The notes beneath the pieces are model-generated. The model had not been told where the DNA came from. It was given only the letters and a program-made list of their open reading frames with translations, and ran no database searches. Positions 53,580-63,023 of a DNA stretch of 64,000 nucleotides are shown one piece after another. The position numbers were made by a program, and so were the translations under genes. Source of the DNA: Prolixibacteraceae bacterium (lineage in GTDB: Bacteria; Bacteroidota; Bacteroidia; Bacteroidales; Prolixibacteraceae); the NCBI GenBank assembly GCA_019163175.1, contig JAFLKN010000016.1:142238-206237 (forward strand), in the 5' to 3' direction. The stretch's first letter is position 1. Every line of letters begins with the position of its first letter.

Positions 53580-55073
53580 ATGGGAATAAAATCATTCTTG
53601 AGTAAACCTTATTCAGCTTGGATTTGCAGCCAGATAGCTCGTGATATTCAGAATCCATTAGCCAGTCAGAAAAAAGTATTTGACTATATTTTGAGTCAGG
53701 GAAAAGCCACCGAGTTTGGTAAACACTATGGATTCGGGAGTATGAGTTCGTATCGCCATTTTCAATCCGCAATTCCGGTGGCTGATTATGAAGACTTAAA
53801 GCCTTGGGTTGAGCGGGTTAGCAAAGGTGAAAAAAATGTGCTCTGGCCTGGCTTGCCACTTTATTTTGCAAAAACATCAGGAACAACTTCCGGGGTAAAA
53901 TACATTCCAATTACAAAAGATTCCATTCAGAATCAGGTAAACGCCGCACGGAATGCACTGCTGAACTACATTCATGTTACCGGAAAGAGTCAATTTGTCG
54001 ATCATCAAATGATTTTTCTGCAAGGTACACCAATCCTCGAAAAACACGGAGTTGTAGATACCGGAAGGCTTTCGGGCATTGTGGCACATTACGTTCCGGG
54101 ATATTTGCAAAAAAACAGGCTCCCTTCCTGGGAAGTCAATTGTATTGATGACTGGGAAACCAAAGTTGACCGTATTGTTGATGAAACCGTTCATCGGCGA
54201 ATGTCGCTTATCAGCGGAATCCCATCCTGGTTAAGAATGTATTTTGAAAAGCTGGTTGAGCGGGAGGGAAAGCCAGTGGGTGAGATATTTCCTGATTTAC
54301 AGTTACTGGTTTATGGTGGGGTAAATTTTGAACCTTACCGAACTATGCTCGATAAGTTGATCGGACGGCAGATTGACACCATAGAACTTTACCCTGCTTC
54401 CGAAGGTTTTTTTGCGTACCAGGACACTTATCCTTCTGATGATCTGCTCCTGATTGTGAATGGTGGTATATTTTATGAGTTTATTCCATTGTCGGTTTAC
54501 TTTGATCCAAATCCTGAGCGGATTCCTTTGGAAGGGGTAAAGTGTGGAATTGATTATGCCATGATAATTACAACCAATGCAGGATTGTACGCTTATTCAA
54601 TAGGCGATACCGTGAGGTTTACCAGTATTAATCCGTTCCGAATAAAAGTTACAGGCCGGATAACTCAGTATCTGTCAACATTTGGTGAGCATGTTATTGG
54701 CTCGGAGGTTGAGCAGGCATTGGCCGAAGCGATTAAAGTTTGTCCGGCCAGAGTAAAAGAATTTACAGTTGCACCATTGGTTAATCCCGAATCCGGAAAA
54801 CCCAGACATGAATGGTTGATTGAATTTGAGAAGGAGCCCGATTCGATGGTTCAATTTTCGGCCTCCTTAAATGATGCCATGTGTAAGAAAAATATATACT
54901 ACAGGGATCTGATTGAAGGGCATGTATTGGATCAGTTGCAAATTACGAGACTAAAACCTGATGCGTTCAATGGATTTATGAAATTGAGGGGCATGTTGGG
55001 AGGTCAAAACAAAGTACAGCACTTATCTAATGACCGGACTATTGCTGAATTATTGTACTCACCGAATCAGTAG
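53580..55073 (+). CDS. GH3 auxin-responsive-promoter-family acyl-adenylating protein
   Basis: A 497-residue member of the GH3 (Gretchen Hagen 3) family in the ANL adenylating superfamily. The nucleotide motif KTSGTTSGVKYIPIT is at about 98-112. YGGVNFEPYR, ELYPASEGFFAYQD and YSIGDTVRF correspond to later adenylation motifs. Bacterial members are common in Bacteroidota, but their substrates are mostly unknown; plant members couple acyl acids to amino acids. No signal peptide, so cytosolic. Its 3' end overlaps the convergent M20 peptidase gene by 35 bases. Confidence 0.9.
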   Translation: MGIKSFLSKPYSAWICSQIARDIQNPLASQKKVFDYILSQGKATEFGKHYGFGSMSSYRHFQSAIPVADYEDLKPWVERVSKGEKNVLWPGLPLYFAKTSGTTSGVKYIPITKDSIQNQVNAARNALLNYIHVTGKSQFVDHQMIFLQGTPILEKHGVVDTGRLSGIVAHYVPGYLQKNRLPSWEVNCIDDWETKVDRIVDETVHRRMSLISGIPSWLRMYFEKLVEREGKPVGEIFPDLQLLVYGGVNFEPYRTMLDKLIGRQIDTIELYPASEGFFAYQDTYPSDDLLLIVNGGIFYEFIPLSVYFDPNPERIPLEGVKCGIDYAMIITTNAGLYAYSIGDTVRFTSINPFRIKVTGRITQYLSTFGEHVIGSEVEQALAEAIKVCPARVKEFTVAPLVNPESGKPRHEWLIEFEKEPDSMVQFSASLNDAMCKKNIYYRDLIEGHVLDQLQITRLKPDAFNGFMKLRGMLGGQNKVQHLSNDRTIAELLYSPNQ

Positions 55074-56526
55074 GTGTATATGATTTCTGAACCGATTGAA
55101 GAAAATTTGTAAAGACATTAATCCCGTTTTCAATATCATCCAAGTCGATATATTCGTTGGCATTGTGTATGGCTTTTATTTGTCCGGAAGAAACAATCAT
55201 CGGGTTTAATCCATAAACCGGGCAGCCAGCAGCTCTATAATATGAATTGTCATTCGATGCCGGAAACATGACTGGGCTAACTTCGGCTGATTTAAAAGTT
55301 CGTTTTATGGCATTCTTCAATTCATCGAAGAAAAATTCAGGAGTTGTACTGTACTGAAGAGGTCCTTTCCTGACTATGCTGATATGTATGATTGAGTCAT
55401 TGAGTCTCTTTTTTACAGTCGCAACTATTTCATCTGGACTACTTTCAGGAAGATAACGGCAGTCGAGCATAGCAATGGCCTCCTGTGCATTCTGATTTGT
55501 GCTGGTATTATTCTCTTTGAGATTCGATATAGTGATTTTATTGCACAGAATCGATTCAAGTTCTGGATTCTCTTTTACCTGATGTCTTAAAAATGGTCTG
55601 AATACATACCAGTTAATGTGTTTTATGGCAAAGCCTTTTAGTCCGCCAAAATTTTCACCAATACTCTTAAACATTTTATGAGTTTCTGCTGACATTCTTA
55701 TCGGTTGTCTTTTATTTGAAAGTTTATAAAGTCCGGTTACCAATCTTTTAATAGCATAGTCATTTCCTACTACCGAAGCATGACCATCAGTATTGATTCT
55801 ACAACTTAATTTCAACCATAAAAAACCTTTTTCGGCTACTGAAATGCCAAAGAAGGTTTTATGGCTTGGAAAAAATTTAATGTTTTCAACACCCGAACCT
55901 CCCTCGCCAATTACAACTGCCGGAGTGAATGATTCGTTAAACCTTTTTGCAACTATTGCACTGCCATTTAATCCTCCGGTTTCTTCGTCTGAAACACAAA
56001 GCAAAGTAATGTTATAAGGTAAATCGTAATTGCGAGCCTGCTGAATAAACTTTTCGATGGCGGACAATTGGGTAATTGCTAATCCCTTGTTATCAAATGA
56101 GCCTCTTCCCCAAACCTTGTTATCTGTAATTTTTCCCTGGTAAGGCGGATAAGTCCAGTCAGATACATTTTTGGCCTGCACTGCATCTATATGATTTAGG
56201 AAAATGATATTGGGCTTTTTTAAATCAAGAGGATAAATGGATGCGGCAAAATTTAGGCTTCCGGAACTGTCAGAGATCGTTTGGATGTTTAAGCCTTTTT
56301 GAAGGCATTTGTCAATAAGAAATTGTCCGGCCTCTTTTTCATTGCCCGATTCAGATGGGATTTGAATGTAATCACTCAGCATTTCGGCGGCAATTGTCGT
56401 TGTACTTTCAGGCACAAAATCCGTCTTTTTTTCAAAGGGTTGTGCTGAAGTGAAATTTGTAGTAACGATTAAACTGATTAACAGTAAATTTTGAATTATA
56501 GTTTTAATGCGAGTAACATGCCACAT
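55039..56526 (-). CDS. Exported M20-family metallopeptidase
   Basis: A 495-residue zinc exopeptidase-like protein with a signal peptide (ends NFTSAQ). Metal and catalytic residues: H112 and D114 (NHIDAV), D145 (GRGSFDNKG), E181-E182 (SDEETGG). A dimerisation domain follows (DGHASVVGNDYAIKRLV). This layout is that of carboxypeptidase PM20D1/Pep581-like secreted M20 enzymes acting on peptides or N-acyl amino acids. It is divergent from ftcD across 208 bases and convergent with the GH3-type gene, the coding ends overlapping by 35 bases. All ligands appear intact. Confidence 0.88.
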   Translation of the reverse strand: MWHVTRIKTIIQNLLLISLIVTTNFTSAQPFEKKTDFVPESTTTIAAEMLSDYIQIPSESGNEKEAGQFLIDKCLQKGLNIQTISDSSGSLNFAASIYPLDLKKPNIIFLNHIDAVQAKNVSDWTYPPYQGKITDNKVWGRGSFDNKGLAITQLSAIEKFIQQARNYDLPYNITLLCVSDEETGGLNGSAIVAKRFNESFTPAVVIGEGGSGVENIKFFPSHKTFFGISVAEKGFLWLKLSCRINTDGHASVVGNDYAIKRLVTGLYKLSNKRQPIRMSAETHKMFKSIGENFGGLKGFAIKHINWYVFRPFLRHQVKENPELESILCNKITISNLKENNTSTNQNAQEAIAMLDCRYLPESSPDEIVATVKKRLNDSIIHISIVRKGPLQYSTTPEFFFDELKNAIKRTFKSAEVSPVMFPASNDNSYYRAAGCPVYGLNPMIVSSGQIKAIHNANEYIDLDDIENGINVFTNFLQSVQKSYTPTDSVSTIIQQ

Positions 56527-56734
56527 AGTTTATCCGATCTTGATTTTAGCTTGAATTATAAAATTAAAGTAATTTCAACTGTTATCAAAGGAAAAATTGG
56601 TTCAAAAAATCATGTTTATTATTATTTCATTGGTTTAAATTGCACTCCTTCACTAATTATAAATGAATCGCTGAAAATATCTTGTATTTAACTGTCTTTC
56701 AGGAAACGAAATTTATATTAAAATTGGAAATTAA

Positions 56735-58414
56735 ATGAAACAACTGATTGAATGTGTTCCGAATTTTTCGGAAGGGAGAGATGAAAAGATAATCAAACAG
56801 ATAACCGATGCCATTCAACTTGTTGAAGGTATTAAATTGCTGAATGTTGACCCGGGTAAGGATACTAACCGCACTGTGGTAACTTTTGTTGGTGAACCCG
56901 AACAGGTGGTTGAAGCTGCATTTCAGGGAGCAAAAATGGCTGCGCAGCTGATCGACATGAGCAAGCACAAAGGTGAACATCCGCGCTTTGGAGCTATTGA
57001 TGTTTGTCCGTTGGTGCCCATCGCCAACATTACGATGGAAGAAACAGTCGGATATGCCCGAAAATTGGCGCAACGAATAGGAGAGGAGCTGGGTATTTCG
57101 GTGTATTGCTACGAATTTGCTGCGGCAAATGAATCGCGTCAAAGTTTGGCCAATTGTCGTGCCGGTGAGTATGAGGGGTTGAAAGAAAAATTTCAGAAAT
57201 CCGAATGGAAACCTGATTTCGGTCCAGATGTGCTGAATGAACGTTCCGGAGCAACTGCTGTTGGGGCACGTAATTTCCTGATAGCTTACAATGTGAATCT
57301 GAATACCACTTCGGTGCGTCGGGCCAATTCTATTGCTTTTGATGTTCGCGAGGCCGGGCGAGTTGTTCGTGAGGGTGATCCATTGACCGGGAAAATGGTA
57401 CTGGATGAAAATGGCGAACCGGTTCGAATACCCGGAAAACTGAAAAAAGTTCGCGCTATTGGCTGGTTCATCAAAGAATATGGTGTGGCTCAAATTTCAA
57501 TGAATCTGACAGATATCACAGTAACGTCTATGCATCAGGCATTCAATGAAGTGGCTGAGTGCGCTCGTGACCGCGGAATTCGGGTAACCGGCTCCGAATT
57601 GATTGGAGTTATTCCATTACAAGCCATGTTGGATGCAGGCAAATATTTTCTCCGGAAACAGGAAAGATCTCTTGGAATTCCTGATGAAGAGATTATCAAA
57701 ATAGCAGTCAAATCACTCGGGCTCGACGAACTGGCACCTTTCGACCCAAAGAAACGCATCATAGAATATTTGATCGATGACCAGTCAAACAAATTGGTTG
57801 ACCTGAGTTTGTCAGGATTCTCGAACGAAACTTTGTCGGAATCACCTGCACCTGGAGGAGGTTCGGTAGCTGCTTATGTTGGTGCTTTGGGCGCAGCATT
57901 GGGCTCGATGGTAGCTAATCTTTCGGCTCACAAACGCGGGTGGGACGACCGTTGGGAAGAATTTTCTGACTGGGCTGAAAAAGGCAAACAGGCGCACGAT
58001 CGTTTGCTGAAACTTGTAGATGAAGATACAGCTGCTTTTAATGCAATTATGGATGCATTTGGCCTGCCTAAAAATACCGATCAGGAAAAGAAATTGCGCT
58101 CTGTTGCAATTCAATCTGCTACCAAACATGCTATTGAAGTGCCGTTTGAAGTGATGCAAACTGCTTTTCAGTCGCTTGAAGTGATACAGACTATGGCTAC
58201 CATTGGTAACCCAAATTCATTGTCGGATGGCGGTGTTGGAGCTTTGTGCGCCCGCACTGCTGTTTATGGCGCCTATCTTAATGTTTTAATTAACGCCGGT
58301 GGACTGAGCGATAAAGTCTATGCAACTGATGTGATCAATCAGGCAAAGATCATCCTTGAAAAAGCAAAAACCAAAGAGTCTGATATATTGTTAATGGTTG
58401 AAGGTCGGATATAA
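56735..58414 (+). CDS. ftcD: Bifunctional glutamate formimidoyltransferase / formimidoyltetrahydrofolate cyclodeaminase
   Basis: A 559-residue fusion that passes the formimino group of N-formimino-glutamate to tetrahydrofolate and then releases ammonia. The N-terminal transferase starts with LIECVPNFSEGRD and contains KHKGEHPRFGAIDVCPLVP; it extends to about residue 330. The cyclodeaminase follows from about 350 (SESPAPGGGSVAAYVGALGAALGSMV) to the end (NPNSLSDGGVGALCARTAVYGAYLNV). Both halves are complete. It completes the histidine-to-glutamate route with hutI upstream. Cytosolic. Confidence 0.95.
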   Translation: MKQLIECVPNFSEGRDEKIIKQITDAIQLVEGIKLLNVDPGKDTNRTVVTFVGEPEQVVEAAFQGAKMAAQLIDMSKHKGEHPRFGAIDVCPLVPIANITMEETVGYARKLAQRIGEELGISVYCYEFAAANESRQSLANCRAGEYEGLKEKFQKSEWKPDFGPDVLNERSGATAVGARNFLIAYNVNLNTTSVRRANSIAFDVREAGRVVREGDPLTGKMVLDENGEPVRIPGKLKKVRAIGWFIKEYGVAQISMNLTDITVTSMHQAFNEVAECARDRGIRVTGSELIGVIPLQAMLDAGKYFLRKQERSLGIPDEEIIKIAVKSLGLDELAPFDPKKRIIEYLIDDQSNKLVDLSLSGFSNETLSESPAPGGGSVAAYVGALGAALGSMVANLSAHKRGWDDRWEEFSDWAEKGKQAHDRLLKLVDEDTAAFNAIMDAFGLPKNTDQEKKLRSVAIQSATKHAIEVPFEVMQTAFQSLEVIQTMATIGNPNSLSDGGVGALCARTAVYGAYLNVLINAGGLSDKVYATDVINQAKIILEKAKTKESDILLMVEGRI

Positions 58415-58467
58415 ATAAAGCCGTTAATAAAACTCTAAATCAAATGATAACATTAAATTACAAAGCT

Positions 58468-59370
58468 ATGAGACAAGTTGTATTCTTACTTTTATTGGTT
58501 TTAACAGTCAATGTTCTGATTGCTCAGGAACCCGCTGATACCATTAAACATTGGAAAAGAGGAGGTGATTTAACTGTTAATTTTAGCCAGGTTTCATTCT
58601 CAAACTGGGCTGCAGGCGGAAAGAATTCAATTTCAGGAGTTGGCCTGTTTAATTATTTTGCCAACTATTCGAAAGACCGCATTGGCTGGGATAACTCACT
58701 AAATCTTGGGTATGGTTTATTGAAGGAGGAGCAACGCACGCTGGTTAAATCTGAAGATAAGCTTGAATTAAATTCGAAGGTTGGGTATAAAATGACCGAA
58801 TCGGGCAAATGGTTTTTAACTAGCCTGTTCAATTTTAGAACACAATTTGCCGACGGGTACAATTATACCAATATTAATAATCCAACACGTATATCCGGCT
58901 TGTTTGCTCCGGCTTATATGACTTTCGCGGTGGGTATCGATTATAAACCAACCGACAAATTCAATATGTTTTTATCGCCAATAAGTAGTAAATTTACTTT
59001 TGTTGCTGACGATGATTTATCGGCTATTGGTGCCTTTGGTGTTGATCCGGGTAAAAAGTTCAGGGCCGAAATGGGGGGAACTGTAAAATCAGAACTTAAA
59101 TTTAAAGTTGTGAAAAATGTTGATGCAGTTACCAACCTGACTTTGTTTTCCAACTACTTAAAGAATCCTCAAAATATTGACGTCAATTGGGATTTCAGAT
59201 TAAATATGAAGATCAATGAGTTTTTGTCGGCTAATTTTTTGACGAACCTCATCTATGATGACGATATTTTAGTCTCGCTTGATCAGAATGGCGACGGTAT
59301 TGTTGATAGCAAAGGACGCCGAATTCAATTGAAACAGTTGTTTGGCGCAGGATTAAGTTTGAAATTCTAA
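58468..59370 (+). CDS. DUF3078-family outer-membrane-like protein
   Basis: A 300-residue exported protein. The ATG at 58468 (eight codons inside the longest frame) gives a clean signal peptide (MRQVVFLLLLVLTVNVLIAQ). The mature start WKRGGDLTVNFSQVSFSNWAAGGKNS is the DUF3078 hallmark. Alternating strands and a C-terminal LSLKF suggest a small outer-membrane beta-barrel. An Asp-rich loop (DQNGDGIVDSKG), near the C-terminus, could bind calcium. The family is widespread in Bacteroidota and has no assigned function. It is followed 15 bases later by a DUF3667 gene. Confidence 0.85.
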   Translation: MRQVVFLLLLVLTVNVLIAQEPADTIKHWKRGGDLTVNFSQVSFSNWAAGGKNSISGVGLFNYFANYSKDRIGWDNSLNLGYGLLKEEQRTLVKSEDKLELNSKVGYKMTESGKWFLTSLFNFRTQFADGYNYTNINNPTRISGLFAPAYMTFAVGIDYKPTDKFNMFLSPISSKFTFVADDDLSAIGAFGVDPGKKFRAEMGGTVKSELKFKVVKNVDAVTNLTLFSNYLKNPQNIDVNWDFRLNMKINEFLSANFLTNLIYDDDILVSLDQNGDGIVDSKGRRIQLKQLFGAGLSLKF

Positions 59371-59385
59371 GTTTGGTTACAGCCT

Positions 59386-60480
59386 ATGAAATTTAAATCC
59401 AATTCCAGCCTGAAAGACATTTATAAGGTGAGAAATCGCATTCCGGTAGATGAACTGGAACCTGTAAAATGCGAAAACTGCGGACATGAATTCAAAGGGC
59501 ATTTTTGTCCCAATTGTGGTCAGGAAGTGGCCGAATTCAACCGGCCTTTTGGGTTTGTGATTTATGATTTTGTAGGTAATTTCTTTGCGTTCGATACACG
59601 ATTTTTTCAAACGTTTAGGTTCTTGCTTTTCCGTCCCGGATTTCTCACAGCCGAGTTTTTTGCAGGTAGGAGGATGCGCTACTCGCCACCTTTCAGGATA
59701 TTCGTGTTTTTAAGTTTTATACTCTTTATTTTATTGCAAACACTTACTGAAAGAGGATTGGACGCTACCCCAAAACTTAAAGTAACTGATTCGTCAACTC
59801 AGGTCAAGTTGAACTCAGGTCTGGTTTTAAAATCTGAACTTCAACTGTCAGCAGATTCATCAGCTAATTTGAGTCCCGATTCCCTGGCGATGTTTCCGAT
59901 TGAGGCAAAAGATTCAGTTCAGGCAAAAGACGATGATGATTTAAAATTTGATCTGGGTATGTTTGGAACTGGTAAGATTCGTGATAACCTGAATAAAATG
60001 GCAGATATGTTTGAAGAAAAACTGAGGCATACAAAGGACCCGGAGAAACAAAAAGAATACAGTTCATATATTGTCATGTGTCGTGCCCCTGAAATGGTTA
60101 TTTCAAATATTATGAAATACCTCTCTTGGTCATTCTTTATTTTACTGCCACTTTTTGCGCTTGTTCTGAAAATCTTTTATATCCGGCGCAAGCAACTTTA
60201 TGTCCGACATCTGCTATTTTCAATTCATTTGCATTCGTTTCTCTTCTTTATCCTGATTTTAGTAACCAGTCTGAAGCTAATTTTTGTAACCGGAACCAAC
60301 GAGATTAATCTATTGCTGTTGTTGTCATTTCCGGTGTATTTCATTTTGGCCATGCGAAAATTTTATGGTCAAAGCTGGTCAAAGGTATTACTTAAGTTTA
60401 TAGGCGTTTCGTTGATTTACAATGCCATGTTGTGGACAGCAGTAGTTTTGGTTTTTATAAAATCCATTGGATTAACTTAA
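59386..60480 (+). CDS. DUF3667-family membrane protein with zinc ribbon
   Basis: A 364-residue protein. A zinc ribbon opens it (CENCGHEFKGHFCPNCGQ, residues 25-42, four Cys), then a DUF3667 core (FFAFDTRFFQTFRFLLFRPGFLTAEFF) leads into a first transmembrane segment near residues 105-122. A hydrophilic, Ser/Asp-rich domain (about 125-230) follows, and the C-terminal third carries about four more transmembrane segments. The family is common in Bacteroidota with unknown function. It is probably co-transcribed with the DUF3078 gene before it and the small ABM gene after it. Confidence 0.85.
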   Translation: MKFKSNSSLKDIYKVRNRIPVDELEPVKCENCGHEFKGHFCPNCGQEVAEFNRPFGFVIYDFVGNFFAFDTRFFQTFRFLLFRPGFLTAEFFAGRRMRYSPPFRIFVFLSFILFILLQTLTERGLDATPKLKVTDSSTQVKLNSGLVLKSELQLSADSSANLSPDSLAMFPIEAKDSVQAKDDDDLKFDLGMFGTGKIRDNLNKMADMFEEKLRHTKDPEKQKEYSSYIVMCRAPEMVISNIMKYLSWSFFILLPLFALVLKIFYIRRKQLYVRHLLFSIHLHSFLFFILILVTSLKLIFVTGTNEINLLLLLSFPVYFILAMRKFYGQSWSKVLLKFIGVSLIYNAMLWTAVVLVFIKSIGLT

Positions 60481-60490
60481 TTTTGGTAAG

Positions 60491-60811
60491 ATGATTGCTT
60501 CAACTCCCGAACCACCATATTATGCAGTTATTTTTACTTCCCTTCGCACCGAAGGCGATCGTGGATATGCTGAAATGGCCGACCGAATGGTCGAATTAGC
60601 AAGTCAACAGGACGGATTTTTGGGTGTAGAGTCGGCCAGAAATGAAATTGGGATTACTGTTTCATACTGGCGCGATCTGGAATCTATCCGAAAATGGAAA
60701 ATGCATTTTGAACATTCTATAGCCCGCGACAAAGGCCGAATGGAATGGTATCATTCGTTTAAAGTGCGCATTGCCAAAGTGGATCGTGATTACGGATTTG
60801 ATCGGGATTAG
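60491..60811 (+). CDS. Small antibiotic-biosynthesis-monooxygenase (ABM) domain protein
   Basis: A 106-residue protein with the dimeric ferredoxin-like ABM fold. Typical features are YYAVIFTSLRTEGDRGYAEMADRM, the GFLGVESAR turn and the VSYWRDLESIRKWKMHFEH segment with Trp and His. Such small proteins act as cofactor-free oxygenases, haem-degrading enzymes or simple stress proteins. This one resembles the YqjZ-type group by its SYWRD motif. It follows the DUF3667 gene by 10 bases. Specific function unknown. Confidence 0.82.
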   Translation: MIASTPEPPYYAVIFTSLRTEGDRGYAEMADRMVELASQQDGFLGVESARNEIGITVSYWRDLESIRKWKMHFEHSIARDKGRMEWYHSFKVRIAKVDRDYGFDRD

Positions 60812-60830
60812 CAAATAATGCTGAGAAAAA

Positions 60831-61535
60831 TTAAAAAGTATAGTAGTTTACTTTATTGATCGCTGTACCCATTTCAGCACCTTTCAGGTTAATCGTATAT
60901 TTTTCTGCATTTTTGAGTGACATAGTTTTCATCAATGTCTTGCCACCTTTGGCATCTTCAGTTGTCATTTCCATTACAAAACCACCCATCGACAGCGTGT
61001 TGTGCAAAGCCGCCATTTTTGCTGCCCTGAAAATGCCCAAATCATTGGATAAACTTACCTGATCGGTAATCCAAACTTCGCCGAAAATCTTTTTGTAGGT
61101 ATAGGTGTATTTTTTGCAGGAATAACCCACAATATCTTTTGTTTCCGCAGTTGCAACAATCTCTAATTTCTTCAGGTCAGCTTCTTCCGGATACTTATAA
61201 CCACCGGCATTGTAGTAAGGTTTTGCATCTCCTCCCGAACCGAAAATCTGTATTGCGATTTCGTTTTTTTTGTCCAAAATAGTTTCCATGCCGCTTCCTT
61301 TTGCATCAGTAACCAATTTTACCACAAAGTTACTGCCATCTGCTTGATAATACGTTTTGTACTGTCTGGTGCGCATCAGTTCGTTGTTTTTGGCGTAAAA
61401 CTCAATCTGAAAAACGTTGCACTGGTCAAAACTGTAACTTTCGTCCCATTTAACTCCGGGAGCCTTAAGTTGAACTTGGCTAAAGGAAGTAATGAATGCA
61501 AAAAGCATGGCGAGCAGGAAAGTTGATTTTTTCAT
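60831..61535 (-). CDS. Exported DUF4412-like protein
   Basis: A 234-residue protein. The ATG at 61535 gives a signal peptide (MKKSTFLLAMLFAFITSFSQ); the frame is open for 14 more codons upstream but these look untranslated. The mature protein is beta-rich with MRTRQYKTYYQADGSNFVV, GYSCKKYTYTYK and EVWITDQVSLSNDLGIF, which resembles the DUF4412/GLPGLI-like group of periplasmic proteins. It converges with the ABM gene across 19 bases. No known function. Confidence 0.7.
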   Translation of the reverse strand: MKKSTFLLAMLFAFITSFSQVQLKAPGVKWDESYSFDQCNVFQIEFYAKNNELMRTRQYKTYYQADGSNFVVKLVTDAKGSGMETILDKKNEIAIQIFGSGGDAKPYYNAGGYKYPEEADLKKLEIVATAETKDIVGYSCKKYTYTYKKIFGEVWITDQVSLSNDLGIFRAAKMAALHNTLSMGGFVMEMTTEDAKGGKTLMKTMSLKNAEKYTINLKGAEMGTAINKVNYYTF

Positions 61536-61827
61536 AATTGTGGTTTTTATTTGATCTGTCGTGAACGAATTTACCACCTATTCTTGATAAAAACAAGCGC
61601 CAAAATGAGCCAATAATAAGTTTAAGAATATATCCGATCCTTATTTGCTCTCTATTTGTGGGTAGTCACAAAACTTTCAGGAAGAATAGCTGTCAACTTT
61701 TTTAGGAAAGAATAAGGCATAGCATCCTAAAGTAAAAACTGGACTGCACTTTGCTATTGAGCGGGTGACTTATCAAAATTATTTCCTAATTTTAGTTCTC
61801 GATTCACAAATCACTAACTTTTAAGAA

Positions 61828-62931
61828 ATGAACGACTTGTATTTAATTGGCAATGGATTCGATTTGGCTCATGGATTAAAGACTTCTTACAATCATTTTT
61901 TGTTGTGGTATTTAAAAAATGCTATTGCTGGAAGTCCCTCTCATCATTATTTTGAAGATGATTTATTAAAAATTGAAGGCAATGCATTTTGGCATTTAAG
62001 TGATGAACATACTTCGATCCGGCAAGTATTGGATATTTTTAACCAAGCAAGTACGTCAATTGTTTATAAACATGATTTTTTCAAAAAAATAATTGAAAGT
62101 TATCGTGATTATAAATGGGTTGATATTGAGTATGAGTATTATATAGCATTGGTTAAGTTATATAAAGATTTGGAATTAAATCCACATACTAGAAAATCAG
62201 TTTTAAAAGAGTTAATGCAATTGAATTCTTGCCTTGATTTCGTAAAGAGAAAATTGGTTGAATATCTTCTTTCAATTAAAATATCTTCCAACTTGGTGAA
62301 TAAGCAGTTCGAGGAAATATTGTTTGAAGAAACTGGAATTCCAGAAGCAAGAGAAGAAGAATATTTTGATAGAGCATTCAATGGAAACGGAGAACCAATA
62401 AAAGAAGAAAAGCTGTTTGTATGTTTTAATTATACTGATACTATGGAACTTTATTTAAAGCACAGTTCCTATGAAAACAATTTAATATACATTCACGGAG
62501 AGCTAGAAAGGAACTCTAATCCAATAATATTTGGATATGGAGATGAAATGGATCCTCATTATGAAAAGATTGAAAATTTGAATACTAATGAATTTTTAAG
62601 AAACATTAAATCGTTTGGTTATTTTAGAACAAGCAATTATCAAAGGGTCAATAGTTTTATTAATGGTGAGGGTAAAGAATTTACAGTCAAAATATTGGGT
62701 CATTCATGTGGTTTATCAGATCGAATACTTTTGAATACCATATTTGAACACCATAATTGCAAAGCCATTAAAATCTACTATTACCAAAAGAGTGAAACCG
62801 AAAATGATTACTTCGAAAAGACACAGGAAATTTCAAGACATTTTAAGGCATCTGGAAAGGGAGATATGAGAACGAAGATAGTCCCTTTTAGTCAATCTGT
62901 TCCATTGATCCCTTTTGTTCCAAATAATTGA
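61828..62931 (+). CDS. AbiH-family abortive-infection phage-defence protein
   Basis: A 367-residue protein whose start, MNDLYLIGNGFDLAHGLKTSYNHFL, is the signature of the AbiH family, known from lactococcal abortive infection. Other family blocks: CFNYTDTMELYL, IYIHGEL, NPIIFGYGDE and the late KILGHSCGLSDRILL. The gene is visibly more AT-rich than its neighbours (many TTA, AAA and ATA codons), a sign of horizontal transfer. It stands alone, with 292 bases of AT-rich spacer on the left in which I see no clear promoter, and two hairpins on the right. No transposase or integrase is adjacent. Defence activity is inferred from the family. Confidence 0.88.
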   Translation: MNDLYLIGNGFDLAHGLKTSYNHFLLWYLKNAIAGSPSHHYFEDDLLKIEGNAFWHLSDEHTSIRQVLDIFNQASTSIVYKHDFFKKIIESYRDYKWVDIEYEYYIALVKLYKDLELNPHTRKSVLKELMQLNSCLDFVKRKLVEYLLSIKISSNLVNKQFEEILFEETGIPEAREEEYFDRAFNGNGEPIKEEKLFVCFNYTDTMELYLKHSSYENNLIYIHGELERNSNPIIFGYGDEMDPHYEKIENLNTNEFLRNIKSFGYFRTSNYQRVNSFINGEGKEFTVKILGHSCGLSDRILLNTIFEHHNCKAIKIYYYQKSETENDYFEKTQEISRHFKASGKGDMRTKIVPFSQSVPLIPFVPNN

Positions 62932-62957
62932 TCCGATGAATCCCAATCATCGGATCA
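62929..62957. other. Perfect hairpin overlapping the abiH stop codon
   Basis: An 11-bp perfect inverted repeat (TGATCCGATGA, 62929-62939, and TCATCGGATCA, 62947-62957) with a 7-base loop includes the abiH stop codon. It has no T-run, so by itself it is not a typical intrinsic terminator; it may stabilise the 3' end of the transcript. Confidence 0.6.
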
Positions 62958-62964
62958 AAATCCA

Positions 62965-62998
62965 AAAAGCCGCTCCCCATTTCTGGAAAGCGGCTTTT
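62965..62998. terminator. Bidirectional terminator between abiH and gnd
   Basis: A perfect 10-bp stem (AAAAGCCGCT, 62965-62974, and AGCGGCTTTT, 62989-62998) encloses a 14-base loop, with T-runs on both strands. It lies between the convergent abiH and gnd genes and can end both transcripts. Confidence 0.85.
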
Positions 62999-63023
62999 GT
63001 ATGTTGCCTGAGCCTGTCGAAGG

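Noticed and set aside
56491..56691. Small plus-strand frame of 66 codons upstream of ftcD
   Set aside because: Begins antisense within the M20 peptidase signal peptide and runs through an AT-rich divergent spacer; no motif or start context.
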